From Ruminococcus flavefaciens FD-1 (lineage in GTDB: Bacteria; Bacillota; Clostridia; Oscillospirales; Ruminococcaceae): DNA of 64,000 nucleotides. Shown here in pieces: positions 25,931-34,697 of the stretch; position 1 is the first letter of the stretch; each line of letters opens with the position of its first letter. The notes beneath the pieces are model-generated. The model did not search any database and had not been told where the DNA came from. It saw nothing but the letters and a program-made list of their open reading frames with translations. A program made the position numbers and the translations under genes. The stretch lies in contig ACOK01000114.1 of assembly GCA_000174895.1 (NCBI GenBank), positions 1 to 64,000 of the forward strand, written 5' to 3'.

Positions 25931-25957
25931 GGAGCAGGTTTAGTAGCCTGCTCCTTT
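25931..25957 (+). terminator. Terminator-like hairpin, copy 2
   Basis: ggagcagg / cctgctcc with loop tttagtag, then ttta. It ends the duplicated block. Confidence 0.6.
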
Positions 25958-26041
25958 AGATTTATATTCAATTTACAACTGTGAAATCTATTATTCATAT
26001 GATATGTTCTTATGACTGTTTCTATTGATTGATAAATAGTA

Positions 26042-26537
26042 TTTGATATAAAATACCTCGGATTTGGATTCAACTTCGATATTCGTGCACATCAGTACAA
26101 AGCAAAGCCTCATGCAAAATCAGTAGCAAAGTTCAAGAAAAGAATGAAGTATGAAGAAACTTACTAGCCGCAGTTGGGGAGTAAGCAACAGCTACAAAGT
26201 AATGAAGCTGAATCAGCTGATAAGAGGTTGGATAAACTACTTCATAATCGGTAGTATGAAGAGGCTTTGTGAGAATTTTGATGCAAGAATACGTATACGC
26301 TTGAGGATGTGCATATGGAAATTCTGGAAAACACCTCAGAACAGAGCGAAGAACCTGATAAAGTTTGGAGTAGAAAGAAGAGCAGCATACAAAATTGCGT
26401 CCTGCTGTGACAGCTATGCCTGTCTTGCGAACAATGGACATATTAAAACAGCCATAAGCAACAAGAGACTAACCCAATTTGGATTAGTCTCAATGTTAGA
26501 TTACTATATCGAAAGATGTGTTACTTCACATTACTAA
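26042..26537 (+). pseudogene. Group II intron reverse transcriptase/maturase, C-terminal remnant
   Basis: A first frame reads KYLGFGFNFD, then AKPHAKSVAKFKKRMK; after a +1 shift near 26145-26160 a second reads KKLTSRSWGVSNSYKVMKLN and LIRGWINYFIIGSMK. This is the thumb/maturase (domain X) end of a bacterial group II intron protein. The RT palm with YADD and the whole intron 5' part are missing. It marks decay next to the second tRNA fragment. Confidence 0.75.
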
Positions 26538-26724
26538 TTTTACAGTTCCATTAATAATTTAGAATTTCAGCACTATGTATACATAAAGGATATTCTACAT
26601 ATACAATTTGACGAAGAATCGGTACTACTGACGCTGTTCTTGATTGAATATTTCACGGTCAGGAAAGCGGTAGCCTGAGTCTGAGCTGCATACACAGATA
26701 GCACGTTTTTATTGCACGGAGGGG

Positions 26725-27162
26725 ATGAACTACGTAAGTTCTACGGGAAATCCACCTGTTATCGCACTTCAGCGCTGGACAAGTGAACCTTCACTCTGGC
26801 ACGCTGTACAGCCGTCATATTTCAACGGTGATAAAGCGGTATTCCTTGCATCTGATATTCAGTCTGCCTTTGACGAACTGGGAATAGTTTACAGTGACAT
26901 TGATGGTATTTCCATATCAGCTTACGGCGGCGATCTTACGGCTTCGGATATAAAACTGCTTGTGAATTCGGGAAGTAAAGAGAGTGTCCGGGGCGATGTG
27001 AATGCGGACGGTGAATTCAATGTTTCAGACCTTGTTCTGCTGCAAAAGTGGCTTCTTGCCGTTCCGGGTACAAAGCTCGCTGACTGGAAAGCAGCTGATC
27101 TGTGCAAGGATGGCAGGCTTGATGTGTTCGATCTGTGCCTTATGAGGAAAGCACTGCTATAA
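26725..27162 (+). pseudogene. C-terminal remnant of a secreted dockerin enzyme
   Basis: 145 codons: a carbohydrate-binding or accessory domain (residues 1-85, VIALQRWTSEPSLWHAVQP ... GGDLTASDIKLLVNSG), then a dockerin with GDVNADGEFNVSD and AADLCKDGRLDVFD. There is no signal peptide or catalytic domain, and the reading begins in mid-domain (MNYVSSTGNPPV), so this is the 3' end of a larger gene cut by the group II intron/rearrangement debris upstream (26538-26724 holds no other signal). A chance cggagggg before the ATG could still allow translation. Confidence 0.7.
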
Positions 27163-27171
27163 TATGAATCA

Positions 27172-27196
27172 AAACCACCCGTAAAACGGGTGGTTT
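27172..27196. repeat. IS200/IS605-type end hairpin
   Basis: Perfect 10-bp stem aaaccacccg / cgggtggttt, loop taaaa, on the 3' side of the IS200 transposase gene. Subterminal hairpins of this shape are bound by Y1 transposases. A second hairpin aagccct/agggctt follows at 27200-27217. Confidence 0.55.
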
Positions 27197-27279
27197 GAGG
27201 AAGCCCTAGAAGGGCTTGATACGGACACTGCCCCTTAAGTGGGCTGAGAAAGGTCTGCCAACTGCATTTCATTCTCAGC

Positions 27280-27301
27280 TACCCCTTAAGGGGTTTTTAC
27301 T
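27280..27301. terminator. Hairpin ccccttaagggg with T-run
   Basis: ccccttaagggg (27283-27294) followed by ttttta, overlapping the 3' end of the IS200 transposase gene. Confidence 0.5.
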
Positions 27302-27773
27302 TCTTCTTATACTTTTCTCCAGTGAACGGGTCTGTTGTTTCAAACAAACTTAACTGGTCTGTCATAATATCTTCTTGCAGCTGGTTCTTTATATACTCTT
27401 CAATTTTCTTAGCATTCTTTCCTACTGTATCAACATAATATCCTGTACACCAGAAATGTCTGTTACCGTACTTATACTTCAGATTTGCATGTCGCTCAAA
27501 TATCATCAATGAGCTTTTTCCTTTCAAGTAGCCCATTATCTGCGATACACTGTACTTCGGCGGAATTGCAAGCAGCATATGTATGTGATCCGGACATGCT
27601 TCTGCTTCTATTATTTCTACTCCTTTTTGTTCACATAACCTTCTTAGTATCTTTCCTATATCAGTTTTTATCTGACTATAAATCACCATTCGCCTATACT
27701 TCGGTGCAAACACTATATGATACTTGCAATTTCACTTGGAATGTGCTAAACTATTTATATCGTCTCGTTTCAT
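27297..27773 (-). pseudogene. tnpA: IS200/IS605 Y1 transposase TnpA with a nonsense codon
   Basis: The gene should start at ATG 27773 (SD ggaggtatcgtc), reading MKRDDINSLAHSK, then TGA at 27734-27732 where the family has Trp (SKWNCKYHIVFAPKYRR), then stays open to 27297. Downstream the HUH motif (PDHIHML) and catalytic Tyr (GYYVDTVGKN) are intact. A single TGG-to-TGA change therefore disables it unless translation restarts inside. No TnpB partner is present. Confidence 0.85.
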
Positions 27774-27870
27774 GACGATACCTCCTTTGTTATTTTCAGT
27801 TTGGTTGGCAGACCATTACCATTATAACATGGGAGGTTTTCTTTTTCTACTCATAGCTAAAGCTTCTTTG

Positions 27871-27893
27871 AACCCCTGGCAGAGCCAGGGGTT
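27871..27893. repeat. GC-rich hairpin near the IS200 left end
   Basis: aacccctggc / gccaggggtt, 10 bp with a 3-nt loop. It is either the IS end hairpin or an intergenic terminator. Confidence 0.5.
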
Positions 27894-27907
27894 TTCGGGA
27901 TACAAAA

Positions 27908-27941
27908 AAGTCACGGTATTGGATACCGTGACTTGATTTTT
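27908..27941. terminator. Terminator of the decarboxylase operon
   Basis: Perfect 11-bp stem aagtcacggta / taccgtgactt, loop ttgga, with T-runs on both strands; it lies just past the oadB stop codon. Confidence 0.85.
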
Positions 27942-27955
27942 TTGTTGCGATTAAA

Positions 27956-29176
27956 TTACTTAAAAACAGCGAGGAGGAATCCTGCTGCGATTGCAGAACC
28001 GATAACACCTGCAACGTTCGGGCCCATAGCGTGCATGAGCAGGAAGTTTGAAGGATTTGCCTTCTGGCCTTCCATCTGCGAAACTCTTGCAGCCATTGGT
28101 ACGGCTGAAACGCCTGCGGAACCGATGAGAGGATTGATCTTGCCGCCTGAAAGCTTATACATGATCTTACCTACCAGAAGTCCGCCCACTGTTGAGAAGC
28201 CGAATGCTGTAAGTCCGAGAACGATGATCTTGATTGTCTCAAGTGAGAGGAATCTGTCAGCGGCTGTTGTAGCGCCTACTGAGATTCCGAGGAATACTGT
28301 TACGATGTTCATGAGAGCGTTCTGAACTGTGTCGGAAAGTCTCTCTGTAACTCCGCACTCTCTCCACAGGTTGCCAAGCATGAGGCAGCCGATAAGTGGA
28401 GCTGTTGATGGGAGAAGAAGTATAACGAACATTGCAACGATGATCGGGAAGATGATCTTCTCTGTCTTTGATACCTGTCTGGACTGCTCCATCTTTACCT
28501 TACGCTCTTTCTCTGTTGTGAGAGCCCTCATGAGCGGTGGCTGTATCATTGGGATGAGAGCCATGTAGGAGTAAGCAGCAATTGCGATAGGTCCGAGAAG
28601 ATGAGGTGCAAGACGTGTCGTCAGGAAGATGGCTGTAGGACCGTCAGCACCGCCGATGATACCGATGGAAGCAGCTTCATTGCCTGTGAATCCGAGGCAT
28701 ACAGCGCCGAAGAATGCAAGGAATACGCCCATCTGTGCAGCAGCTCCGAGAAGGAGGCTCTTAGGGTTGGAGATAAGCGGACCAAAGTCTGTCATTGCAC
28801 CAACGCCCATGAATATCAGTGACGGGTAGATACCTGCCTTTACGCCGATGTAAAGGATATCCAGCAGACCGCCGTGAGCCATTATAGCTCCGTAGCTGTG
28901 GTAATCGGGATGTTCGGGATTAAGGAAGTTATCCCATAAGTCCATGTGGTAGAGAGCGTCGGCAGTGTCGCCTGCTGCAAAGTAGGAAAGGTTTACCAGC
29001 AGACAGCCGAATGCGATACCTACCAGAAGGAGCGGTTCAAATTTCTTTTTGATACCCAGATAGAGAAGCACGCATGATACAACGATCATAATGAGGTTCT
29101 TCCAGCCGCCTTCAATGAGGAAGCTGTGGAAGCCCGAGCTCTCCCAAAGGGTCTTCAGGGTCTCAAGAATGTCCAT
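27956..29176 (-). CDS. oadB: Na+-translocating decarboxylase beta subunit
   Basis: 406 aa, very hydrophobic, with about 10 membrane segments. It is the carboxybiotin decarboxylase/Na+ pump subunit of the OadB/GcdB/MmdB family: GIIGGADGPTAIFLTTRLAPHLLGPIAIAAYSYMALIP carries the conserved Asp of the ion path, and the ends (MLGNLWRECGVTERLS, NFLLMHAMGPNVAGVIGSA) match. Substrate choice is set by the alpha subunit gene upstream, a pyruvate-carboxylase-type carboxyltransferase, so oxaloacetate decarboxylation is likely. SD aaggaggg. Last gene of a four-gene operon. Confidence 0.9.
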   Translation of the reverse strand: MDILETLKTLWESSGFHSFLIEGGWKNLIMIVVSCVLLYLGIKKKFEPLLLVGIAFGCLLVNLSYFAAGDTADALYHMDLWDNFLNPEHPDYHSYGAIMAHGGLLDILYIGVKAGIYPSLIFMGVGAMTDFGPLISNPKSLLLGAAAQMGVFLAFFGAVCLGFTGNEAASIGIIGGADGPTAIFLTTRLAPHLLGPIAIAAYSYMALIPMIQPPLMRALTTEKERKVKMEQSRQVSKTEKIIFPIIVAMFVILLLPSTAPLIGCLMLGNLWRECGVTERLSDTVQNALMNIVTVFLGISVGATTAADRFLSLETIKIIVLGLTAFGFSTVGGLLVGKIMYKLSGGKINPLIGSAGVSAVPMAARVSQMEGQKANPSNFLLMHAMGPNVAGVIGSAIAAGFLLAVFK

Positions 29177-29188
29177 ACTTCGCCCTCC

Positions 29189-29590
29189 TTATGCTATAAC
29201 AACCAGCGGAGAGCCTGTATCTACTACTGCGCCCTTGCTTGTAACGACCTGAGCAACAGTGCCGTCCTTGGGAGCAACGATCTCGTTTTCCATTTTCATA
29301 GCTTCCAGGATGACCAGTATCTGACCAGCCTTTACAGTATCGCCCTGAGCAACGTCAACTCTGAGGATGTTGCCCGGCATAGGAGCAGTAACTGTTTCGC
29401 CTGCTGCAAGATTTACGGGAGCGGCAGGAGCTGCGGGGGCAGCAGCCGCAGGAGCAGCAGCGGCAGCAGGAGCGGCAGGAGCAGCTGCGGGTGCAGGTGC
29501 AAGTGCCTCATATTCATCGAGAAGTACAGCCTTACCGTGCTCTACCTCTACTTCATAGGTCTTGCCGTTAAGAGTAACTTTGTATTTCAT
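29189..29590 (-). CDS. Biotin carrier protein of the Na+-pumping decarboxylase
   Basis: 133 aa: an N-terminal short beta part, an Ala/Pro linker (about 31-58) typical of swinging-arm proteins, and a biotinyl domain with EAMKMEN at 96-102 (biotinylated K99). The start codon overlaps the oadG stop. In many OadA proteins this domain is fused to the carboxyltransferase; here it is a separate gene, as in the glutaconyl-CoA decarboxylase gamma arrangement. Confidence 0.9.
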   Translation of the reverse strand: MKYKVTLNGKTYEVEVEHGKAVLLDEYEALAPAPAAAPAAPAAAAAPAAAAPAAPAAPVNLAAGETVTAPMPGNILRVDVAQGDTVKAGQILVILEAMKMENEIVAPKDGTVAQVVTSKGAVVDTGSPLVVIA

Positions 29591-29991
29591 TATTTTTTGA
29601 CCTCCTTGATGGAAATAAAGTGCAGCTCATTGATAGGCTTCTGCATCTTGTCAGCTACGATAGCCATGATCATTGCAGCTTCTCTGTCAGGAACATCGTG
29701 AAGCTTGATATGGCCTGCTGAGCCGGGAGCCTTTGGCTTTTCGGCAGGAGCTGCGGCTGTAGGAGCAGCCTTTGCAGGTGCTGACGGTGCGGCAGACTTG
29801 GCAGCTGCTTTGGCCTTCTCGTCCTTTGACTTGAAGTAAGCGCCTGTACCGTAAAGCACACACATAAGGATGATAAGTCCGAAGAATACTACGCAGTAGC
29901 CGAATACGGCAGTTACAGCAGCTTCGCCGATGCTTATCTCCTTGCCGCCTGTTGCGGCAGCGGCAGCAACGATAGAAAGAGTAGTGTTCAT
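29590..29991 (-). CDS. oadG: Decarboxylase small membrane subunit (OadG-like)
   Basis: 133 aa. One transmembrane helix (AVFGYCVVFFGLIILMCVLYG, about 29-49), a Lys/Ala/Pro linker, then a C-terminal domain (DREAAMIMAIVADKMQKPINELHFISIKEVKK) that binds the alpha subunit. OadG proteins tether the complex. SD ggaggcgg before ATG 29991. A zinc-binding His-rich tail as in Klebsiella OadG is not seen. Confidence 0.8.
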   Translation of the reverse strand: MNTTLSIVAAAAATGGKEISIGEAAVTAVFGYCVVFFGLIILMCVLYGTGAYFKSKDEKAKAAAKSAAPSAPAKAAPTAAAPAEKPKAPGSAGHIKLHDVPDREAAMIMAIVADKMQKPINELHFISIKEVKK

Positions 29992-30003
29992 ATTGCCGCC
30001 TCC

Positions 30004-31401
30004 TTACATTTCCTCAATGGTATATACGGCCTCATTTTCTTCCTTGGCCTTGCGGTCCTTCAGGAATTTGAGAGTCTGATCGGGGTAGCAGATGTAGCTC
30101 ATAACATCCTCTTCGCTGCGGCAGAGATCACCGAGAGCTTCCTTTGAAGCCTTGAACTCCTCGCCTGTGCGCTTCTGGTCTTCGATACGGCAGTCAACAG
30201 CCTCGCCGTCGCCGAGTACCTTTTCTACCAGTTCCTCAGCGATAGGAGCAGGAGGATTACCGTACTCGCCCTTGATGTAGTTCTTTATCTCCTTGGAGAT
30301 GTTCTTGTATCTCTCGCCTACCAGCACATTTGTAACAGCCTGGTTGCCCACCATCTGAGAAAGAGGTGTTACCAGCGGAGGATAGCCCATATCAGCTCTT
30401 ACCTTCGGGATCTCGGCAAGTGCCTCGTCGAACTTATCCATAGCGTGCATATCTGTAAGGTTAGCGATCATGTTTGAAAGCATACCGCCGGGAACCTTGT
30501 AAACAAGTGCCTGAGCGTCTGTAGCAAGGCTCTTTGGATTGAGCTGACCGTTGTCGATGTACTTCTGCTTGATTGGCTTGAAGTAGTCGTTTACCTTGTT
30601 GATAACGTCCTCGTCAAGACCTGTCTCGATGCCGTACTGCTTGAGTGCATAGTACATTGTCTCGGTCGCAGGCTGTGAAGTACCGCCTGAGAAGCATGAA
30701 GTTGCGGTATCGATAACGTCGATGCCTGACTCGATAGCCTTTGTGAGAGTCATGTAAGCCATACCTGTTGTGCAGTGGGTGTGGAGTATCAGTGTCATAT
30801 CGCCGATAGCGTCCTTAATGCCCTTGATGAGATGTTCAGCCTCGTATGGTGACATTGTACCTGCCATATCCTTGAGGCAGATGGTGTCGAATCCCATAGT
30901 CTTCAGCTCCTTGCACATCTCGATGTACTTGTCAACGGTATGTACAGGGCTCTGTGTGTAGGAGATACAGCCTGAAGCGATAGTCTTGTCTGTAGCGTAC
31001 TTCTTTGTAGCTTCGAGAGCAGTCCGGATGTTTCTGAAGTCGTTGAGTGCGTCGAAGATACGGATAACGTCGATACCGTTCTTGATGGAGAGTTCGATGA
31101 ACTTCTCTACAACGTCGTCGTGGTAGTGCTTATAGCCCAGAAGGTTCTGGCCTCTGAGAAGCATCTGGAGTCTGTTGTTCGGAAGATGTTTTCTGAGATT
31201 GCGAAGTCTCTCCCACGGATCCTCACCGAGATATCTCAGGCAGGAGTCAAATGTAGCGCCGCCCCAGCATTCGATGGAGTAGTAGCCTGCTTTGTCCATA
31301 TCATCGAGGATTCCCTCGTAATCGGCATAAGGCAGACGAGTTGCCATCAGTGACTGGTTAGCGTCACGCAAAACGGTTTCTGTCAGTTGCACTTTTTTCA
31401 T
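30004..31401 (-). CDS. oadA: Oxaloacetate decarboxylase alpha (carboxyltransferase) subunit
   Basis: 465 aa from ATG 31401 (AGGAGG 7 bp upstream; a TTG two codons earlier is less likely). TIM-barrel carboxyltransferase with the metal/biotin motifs TVLRDANQSLMATR, ECWGGATFD, LRGQNLLGY, CLKDMAGTM, HTHCTTGMA and a conserved C-terminal domain (VPGGMLSNM, TPLSQMVGNQAVTNVL). It moves the carboxyl from oxaloacetate to biotin on the separate carrier, and the membrane subunits use it to export Na+. The biotin domain is absent, being encoded downstream. First gene of the operon; a weak TATAAT lies near 31545. Confidence 0.9.
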   Translation of the reverse strand: MKKVQLTETVLRDANQSLMATRLPYADYEGILDDMDKAGYYSIECWGGATFDSCLRYLGEDPWERLRNLRKHLPNNRLQMLLRGQNLLGYKHYHDDVVEKFIELSIKNGIDVIRIFDALNDFRNIRTALEATKKYATDKTIASGCISYTQSPVHTVDKYIEMCKELKTMGFDTICLKDMAGTMSPYEAEHLIKGIKDAIGDMTLILHTHCTTGMAYMTLTKAIESGIDVIDTATSCFSGGTSQPATETMYYALKQYGIETGLDEDVINKVNDYFKPIKQKYIDNGQLNPKSLATDAQALVYKVPGGMLSNMIANLTDMHAMDKFDEALAEIPKVRADMGYPPLVTPLSQMVGNQAVTNVLVGERYKNISKEIKNYIKGEYGNPPAPIAEELVEKVLGDGEAVDCRIEDQKRTGEEFKASKEALGDLCRSEEDVMSYICYPDQTLKFLKDRKAKEENEAVYTIEEM

Positions 31402-31902
31402 GTACAAGCCTCCTCAAAAATAACTCTGCATTGCAGAGATAAAATTTAAAATACTGAGCCAATGGCTGTCAGCAGAGATATACTTCATATAGAGTGAAGG
31501 ATACCTCATAGATCATCTGCATTCTGCAAATGACCCAATCAAAATTAATTATAACATATTAAAAGACAAATTTCTATACTTTTATTGCTGTTTTTATTTA
31601 TTTTATTTTTTAAATCATTAGTATTCACTAACAAATTGATATAATATACCCCGAAGCTGTTTAACTCCGGGGCTCTTAATATAACTAAAGCTTCAAAAAA
31701 TGTTATCGATAATTTTTTCGTCGGTCAAGCCGAGAGAAGTGCTTGTTGGTCAGCCGTGTGACATTGCTTCGCTTGTCACACTACTTTTCAGGAGAGGCTC
31801 TGCCTCTCCTCGTACACCTCTCCGCAAGGGAGATAACATCCCCCTTGACCCCGGAATGTGCGGCTACGCCGCTTTAATCACTTATAACTAAAAACTAATA
31901 TC
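31402..31902. other. Intergenic region with several short GC-rich hairpins
   Basis: 500 bp without a convincing gene. 31402-31640 is AT-rich leader. From 31650 on there are hairpins: ccccg...cggggc (31651-31674), gtgtgaca/tgtcacac (31757-31782), aggagaggc/gcctctcct (31790-31810), and cggc/gccg (31861-31872). The only ORF (31700-31891) has no ribosome site and repeats hairpin sequence. Confidence 0.5.
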
Positions 31903-34560
31903 TCACTTCATAGACGATATATACTCCCGTATCGCTTCCTCAGCATTGTCACAGCGTTTGCGGAATTCCGCCGCTGAGATACGCATTGCGCCGTTGCCCA
32001 GAATTATCATCTGCTCCAGTCCGTCGGATGTGGCAACACGCACACGGTGATCCTTTGAAAGCTCATGTGTAACACGCTCGATGTAGGAGTCCGCAGTCTC
32101 CGATTCCTTGGTGAAAACAAGATTAATATTGCAGTATTTCTCAACGTCACGGTGTCTGCCCTTGACCTTGTAAGCGTCAAATACCAGAATCAGTTCACAG
32201 CCTGCGTAGCCCTGATAGTTGCACATACGCTTGATAAGCTCTCCCCTTGCGGCATCCAGATTCTCCTCGGCTATCTTTTTCAGGTCGTCCCATGCGAAGA
32301 TGATGTTGTATCCGTCAACGAGAAGATAATCGGGTCCCTTGTACTGGGTCAGACGGACTTTCTTGTCCTCAAGATTGGCGACTTTAGTCTTCTTGAATGC
32401 CTTTCTCGGGTCACGGTCAATCTTGCCGTAGGTGCGCTCGAATATCTCCATCAGTTCCTCGTCGGACACAGCTTTCTCCACGAATCTTGCGGCTCTCTGC
32501 TGTTTGGTCTCAGGCTCTTCAGCGTCAGTTTCACCGTCGGGGAGACATGAGGGCAGATGCATATACTGCGGCACCTCGTCCCATTTGATATTGAAGCCTG
32601 CGCCGTGGGAGCAGAAAATGGAATCGGCGGAATTTTCGGTGTCGCCGTCGCAGTCGTAGCCAATGGCGGCAATGACCTCGTCGGCGTTGTGACATTCACG
32701 GTAGCCGCCCACAATGCAGGTCAGTCTGCCGTGGCCGTGGGTGTAGCTGATGACTTCGTCCATGTAGCTTCCCAGCTCGGAAACAGGGCCGCTTCCCTTT
32801 ATCACGGACATTTCCCCTACAGTTTCGGGTGCATCAAATTCCGCAGACATATGCTGAAGATCGGCGATAGCACGTCCCACATTCTCAGAGGGGACTTCCA
32901 GTTCGTAGTCATACCACGGCTCTAACAGCACACACTCATTGCTCCGAAGTCCCTGACGCACAGCACGATAAGTCGCCTGCCGGAAGTCACCGCCTTCGGT
33001 ATGTTTCAGATGTGCACGGCCTGCCGCAAGAGTGATCTTCATGTCGGTGATGGGCGAGCCTGTGAGGGTTCCGATGTGAGTTTTCTCCTCCAGATGAGTA
33101 AGGATAAGTCTCTGCCAGTTCAGGTCAAGGTCGTCGGTGTGAACGGACGTATCAAACACCAGTCCGCTTCCCCTTGGCAATGGCTCCATGAGCAGATGCA
33201 CTTCGGCATAGTGCCTCAGCGGTTCGTAATGGCCAACGCCCTCGGAAGTGAACTTTATAGTCTCCTTGTAGGCAACTGCACCATCTGCAAATCCCACAGA
33301 ATAGCCGAATCTCTCGGTTATTAGACGTTCCAGCACTTCAAGCTGCACAGCCCCCATAAGCTGTATGTGGATCTCACGCAGCTGTTCGTTCCAGACAATG
33401 TGAAGCTGTGGGTCTTCGTCCTCGAGGATGCGCATATCCTTCAGCGCTTCATGTACGTTTTTCTCAGGGGGAAGCATGACACGGTAGGTCATGACAGGCT
33501 CCAGCACCGCTCTGTCCGAGTTGCGGATAGTGCCTATTCCCTGCCCTGCGTATGTGCCTGCAAGTCCCGTCACAGCACAGACTTTCCCTGCCTCTGCCTT
33601 GTCAGCGGTACGGAATTTCTCGCCGCTGTAAAAGCGTATGGAACTTATCTTGCCCGTGATCTCATTGCCGTCCTGATCGGTGTAGGTCAGCTCCTCACGC
33701 ATATTGAGAGTGCCGCCCATAATCTTCATGTGGGTCAGACGGCTTCCCTTCGGGTCATAGGATATCTTGTAGACCTTGGCTCCGAATTCGCTCTGACGCT
33801 TCGGCTCTGCTGTGAAACGGTCAAGGATATCGAGAAATTCTGTAATGCCGTCCATTTTCAGAGCCGAACCGAACATACACGGAAATATCCGCCTTTCGGC
33901 TATGGCTTCGGCAATGTCGGAAGTCTCAAGCTTCCCCTCCGCCAGATACTTCTCCATCAGCTCCTCTGAACACAGCGCCGAGGCCTCGCAGATATCGTCA
34001 GAACTGCCCGAAAAGTCCGTACAGGCAGGCGAAAGCCTTTTTCTCAGGTCGTCGAGAACGTGGCTGCGGTCTGCGCCTGTCAGGTCCATTTTGTTCACAA
34101 AGATAAACACGGGAACTTCGTATTTCATCAGCAGCTTCCACAATGTGGCGGTATGGCTCTGAACGCCGTCGGTGCCGCTGATAACAAGCACCGCATGATC
34201 AAGCACCTGCATAGTGCGCTCGGTCTCGGCGGAGAAGTCAACGTGTCCGGGAGTGTCAAGGAGAGTGAACTCCGTGTCACCTGTGGTGAATTCAGCCTGT
34301 GCCGAAAATATTGTGATCCCTCTGTCACGCTCAATGGAGTTGGTATCAAGTGTAGAGTTTCCGTTGTCCACACGCCCCAGTTTGTGGATGCTTCCCGAGG
34401 TATAGAGCATCGCTTCCGCAAGGGTCATTTTGCCCGAGTCTACGTGAGCGGTGATGCCCAGTGTAATTTTTTTCATATATATATATGCTCCGTAATTTTT
34501 CATTATAGTAAGCTGATTTTCAGGTGCTGTATATGCGTTGCAGCCGCAGCTTCTGCACAT
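31903..34560 (-). CDS. TetM-like ribosome-protection GTPase fused to a YacP/Rae1-like NYN ribonuclease
   Basis: 885 aa from ATG 34560, chosen for GAGGTG 5 bp upstream; the alternative ATG 34476 starts at MKKITLGI and has a more distant GGAG. The open frame further upstream precedes the transcription start. Domains: EF-G-like GTPase with AHVDSGK (G1), DRGITI, DTPGHVDF (G3), NKMD (G4); domains II-V as in Tet(M)/Tet(W). Then a basic linker (AFKKTKVANLEDKKVRL) and, in the last 145 residues, a NYN/PIN-like nuclease of the YacP type (YLLVDGYNIIFAW, LILVFDAYKVKG, ETADSYIERV, RVATSD). Rae1/YacP in Bacillus cuts mRNA in the ribosomal A site; the GTPase part would bring it to the same site. Function as drug resistance is not implied. 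Confidence 0.85.
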   Translation of the reverse strand: MCRSCGCNAYTAPENQLTIMKNYGAYIYMKKITLGITAHVDSGKMTLAEAMLYTSGSIHKLGRVDNGNSTLDTNSIERDRGITIFSAQAEFTTGDTEFTLLDTPGHVDFSAETERTMQVLDHAVLVISGTDGVQSHTATLWKLLMKYEVPVFIFVNKMDLTGADRSHVLDDLRKRLSPACTDFSGSSDDICEASALCSEELMEKYLAEGKLETSDIAEAIAERRIFPCMFGSALKMDGITEFLDILDRFTAEPKRQSEFGAKVYKISYDPKGSRLTHMKIMGGTLNMREELTYTDQDGNEITGKISSIRFYSGEKFRTADKAEAGKVCAVTGLAGTYAGQGIGTIRNSDRAVLEPVMTYRVMLPPEKNVHEALKDMRILEDEDPQLHIVWNEQLREIHIQLMGAVQLEVLERLITERFGYSVGFADGAVAYKETIKFTSEGVGHYEPLRHYAEVHLLMEPLPRGSGLVFDTSVHTDDLDLNWQRLILTHLEEKTHIGTLTGSPITDMKITLAAGRAHLKHTEGGDFRQATYRAVRQGLRSNECVLLEPWYDYELEVPSENVGRAIADLQHMSAEFDAPETVGEMSVIKGSGPVSELGSYMDEVISYTHGHGRLTCIVGGYRECHNADEVIAAIGYDCDGDTENSADSIFCSHGAGFNIKWDEVPQYMHLPSCLPDGETDAEEPETKQQRAARFVEKAVSDEELMEIFERTYGKIDRDPRKAFKKTKVANLEDKKVRLTQYKGPDYLLVDGYNIIFAWDDLKKIAEENLDAARGELIKRMCNYQGYAGCELILVFDAYKVKGRHRDVEKYCNINLVFTKESETADSYIERVTHELSKDHRVRVATSDGLEQMIILGNGAMRISAAEFRKRCDNAEEAIREYISSMK

Positions 34561-34584
34561 ATGAACACCTCTTGTATACATTTT

Positions 34585-34697
34585 ATCATAAAAGCGAAGC
34601 GTTATGATAAAATTGCCCGATTGCAGGAAGCAAATCTGTGATTTGCGTATCTGCAAGGGCTTTAAGATAATTATAATGAATGCGTTTGCATTCATTA
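34585..34697 (-). promoter_or_regulatory. Structured leader of the GTPase-nuclease gene
   Basis: On the minus strand three palindromes lie between promoter and start: aatgaatgc/gcattcatt (34676-34697), a nested ttgcag...gcaaatc/gatttgc...ctgcaa (about 34621-34655), and ttttatcata/tatgataaaa (34585-34613). tet(M)-type genes are often controlled by leader attenuation. Confidence 0.5.

Larger units (their letters stand above)
27170..27895 (-). mobile_element. IS200/IS605 element (approximate limits)
   Basis: The broken tnpA is flanked by hairpins at 27172-27196 and 27871-27893. The exact cleavage sites cannot be fixed without an empty-site comparison. Confidence 0.5.

Noticed and set aside
31700-31891. 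63-aa ORF before the GTPase-nuclease gene
   Set aside because: It reads through several palindromic hairpins and lacks a ribosome site.
31903-34560. A true tetracycline-resistance gene
   Set aside because: The G1 motif (AHVDSGKMT) and length differ from tet(M)/tet(W), and a nuclease domain is attached. Resistance cannot be claimed from sequence.
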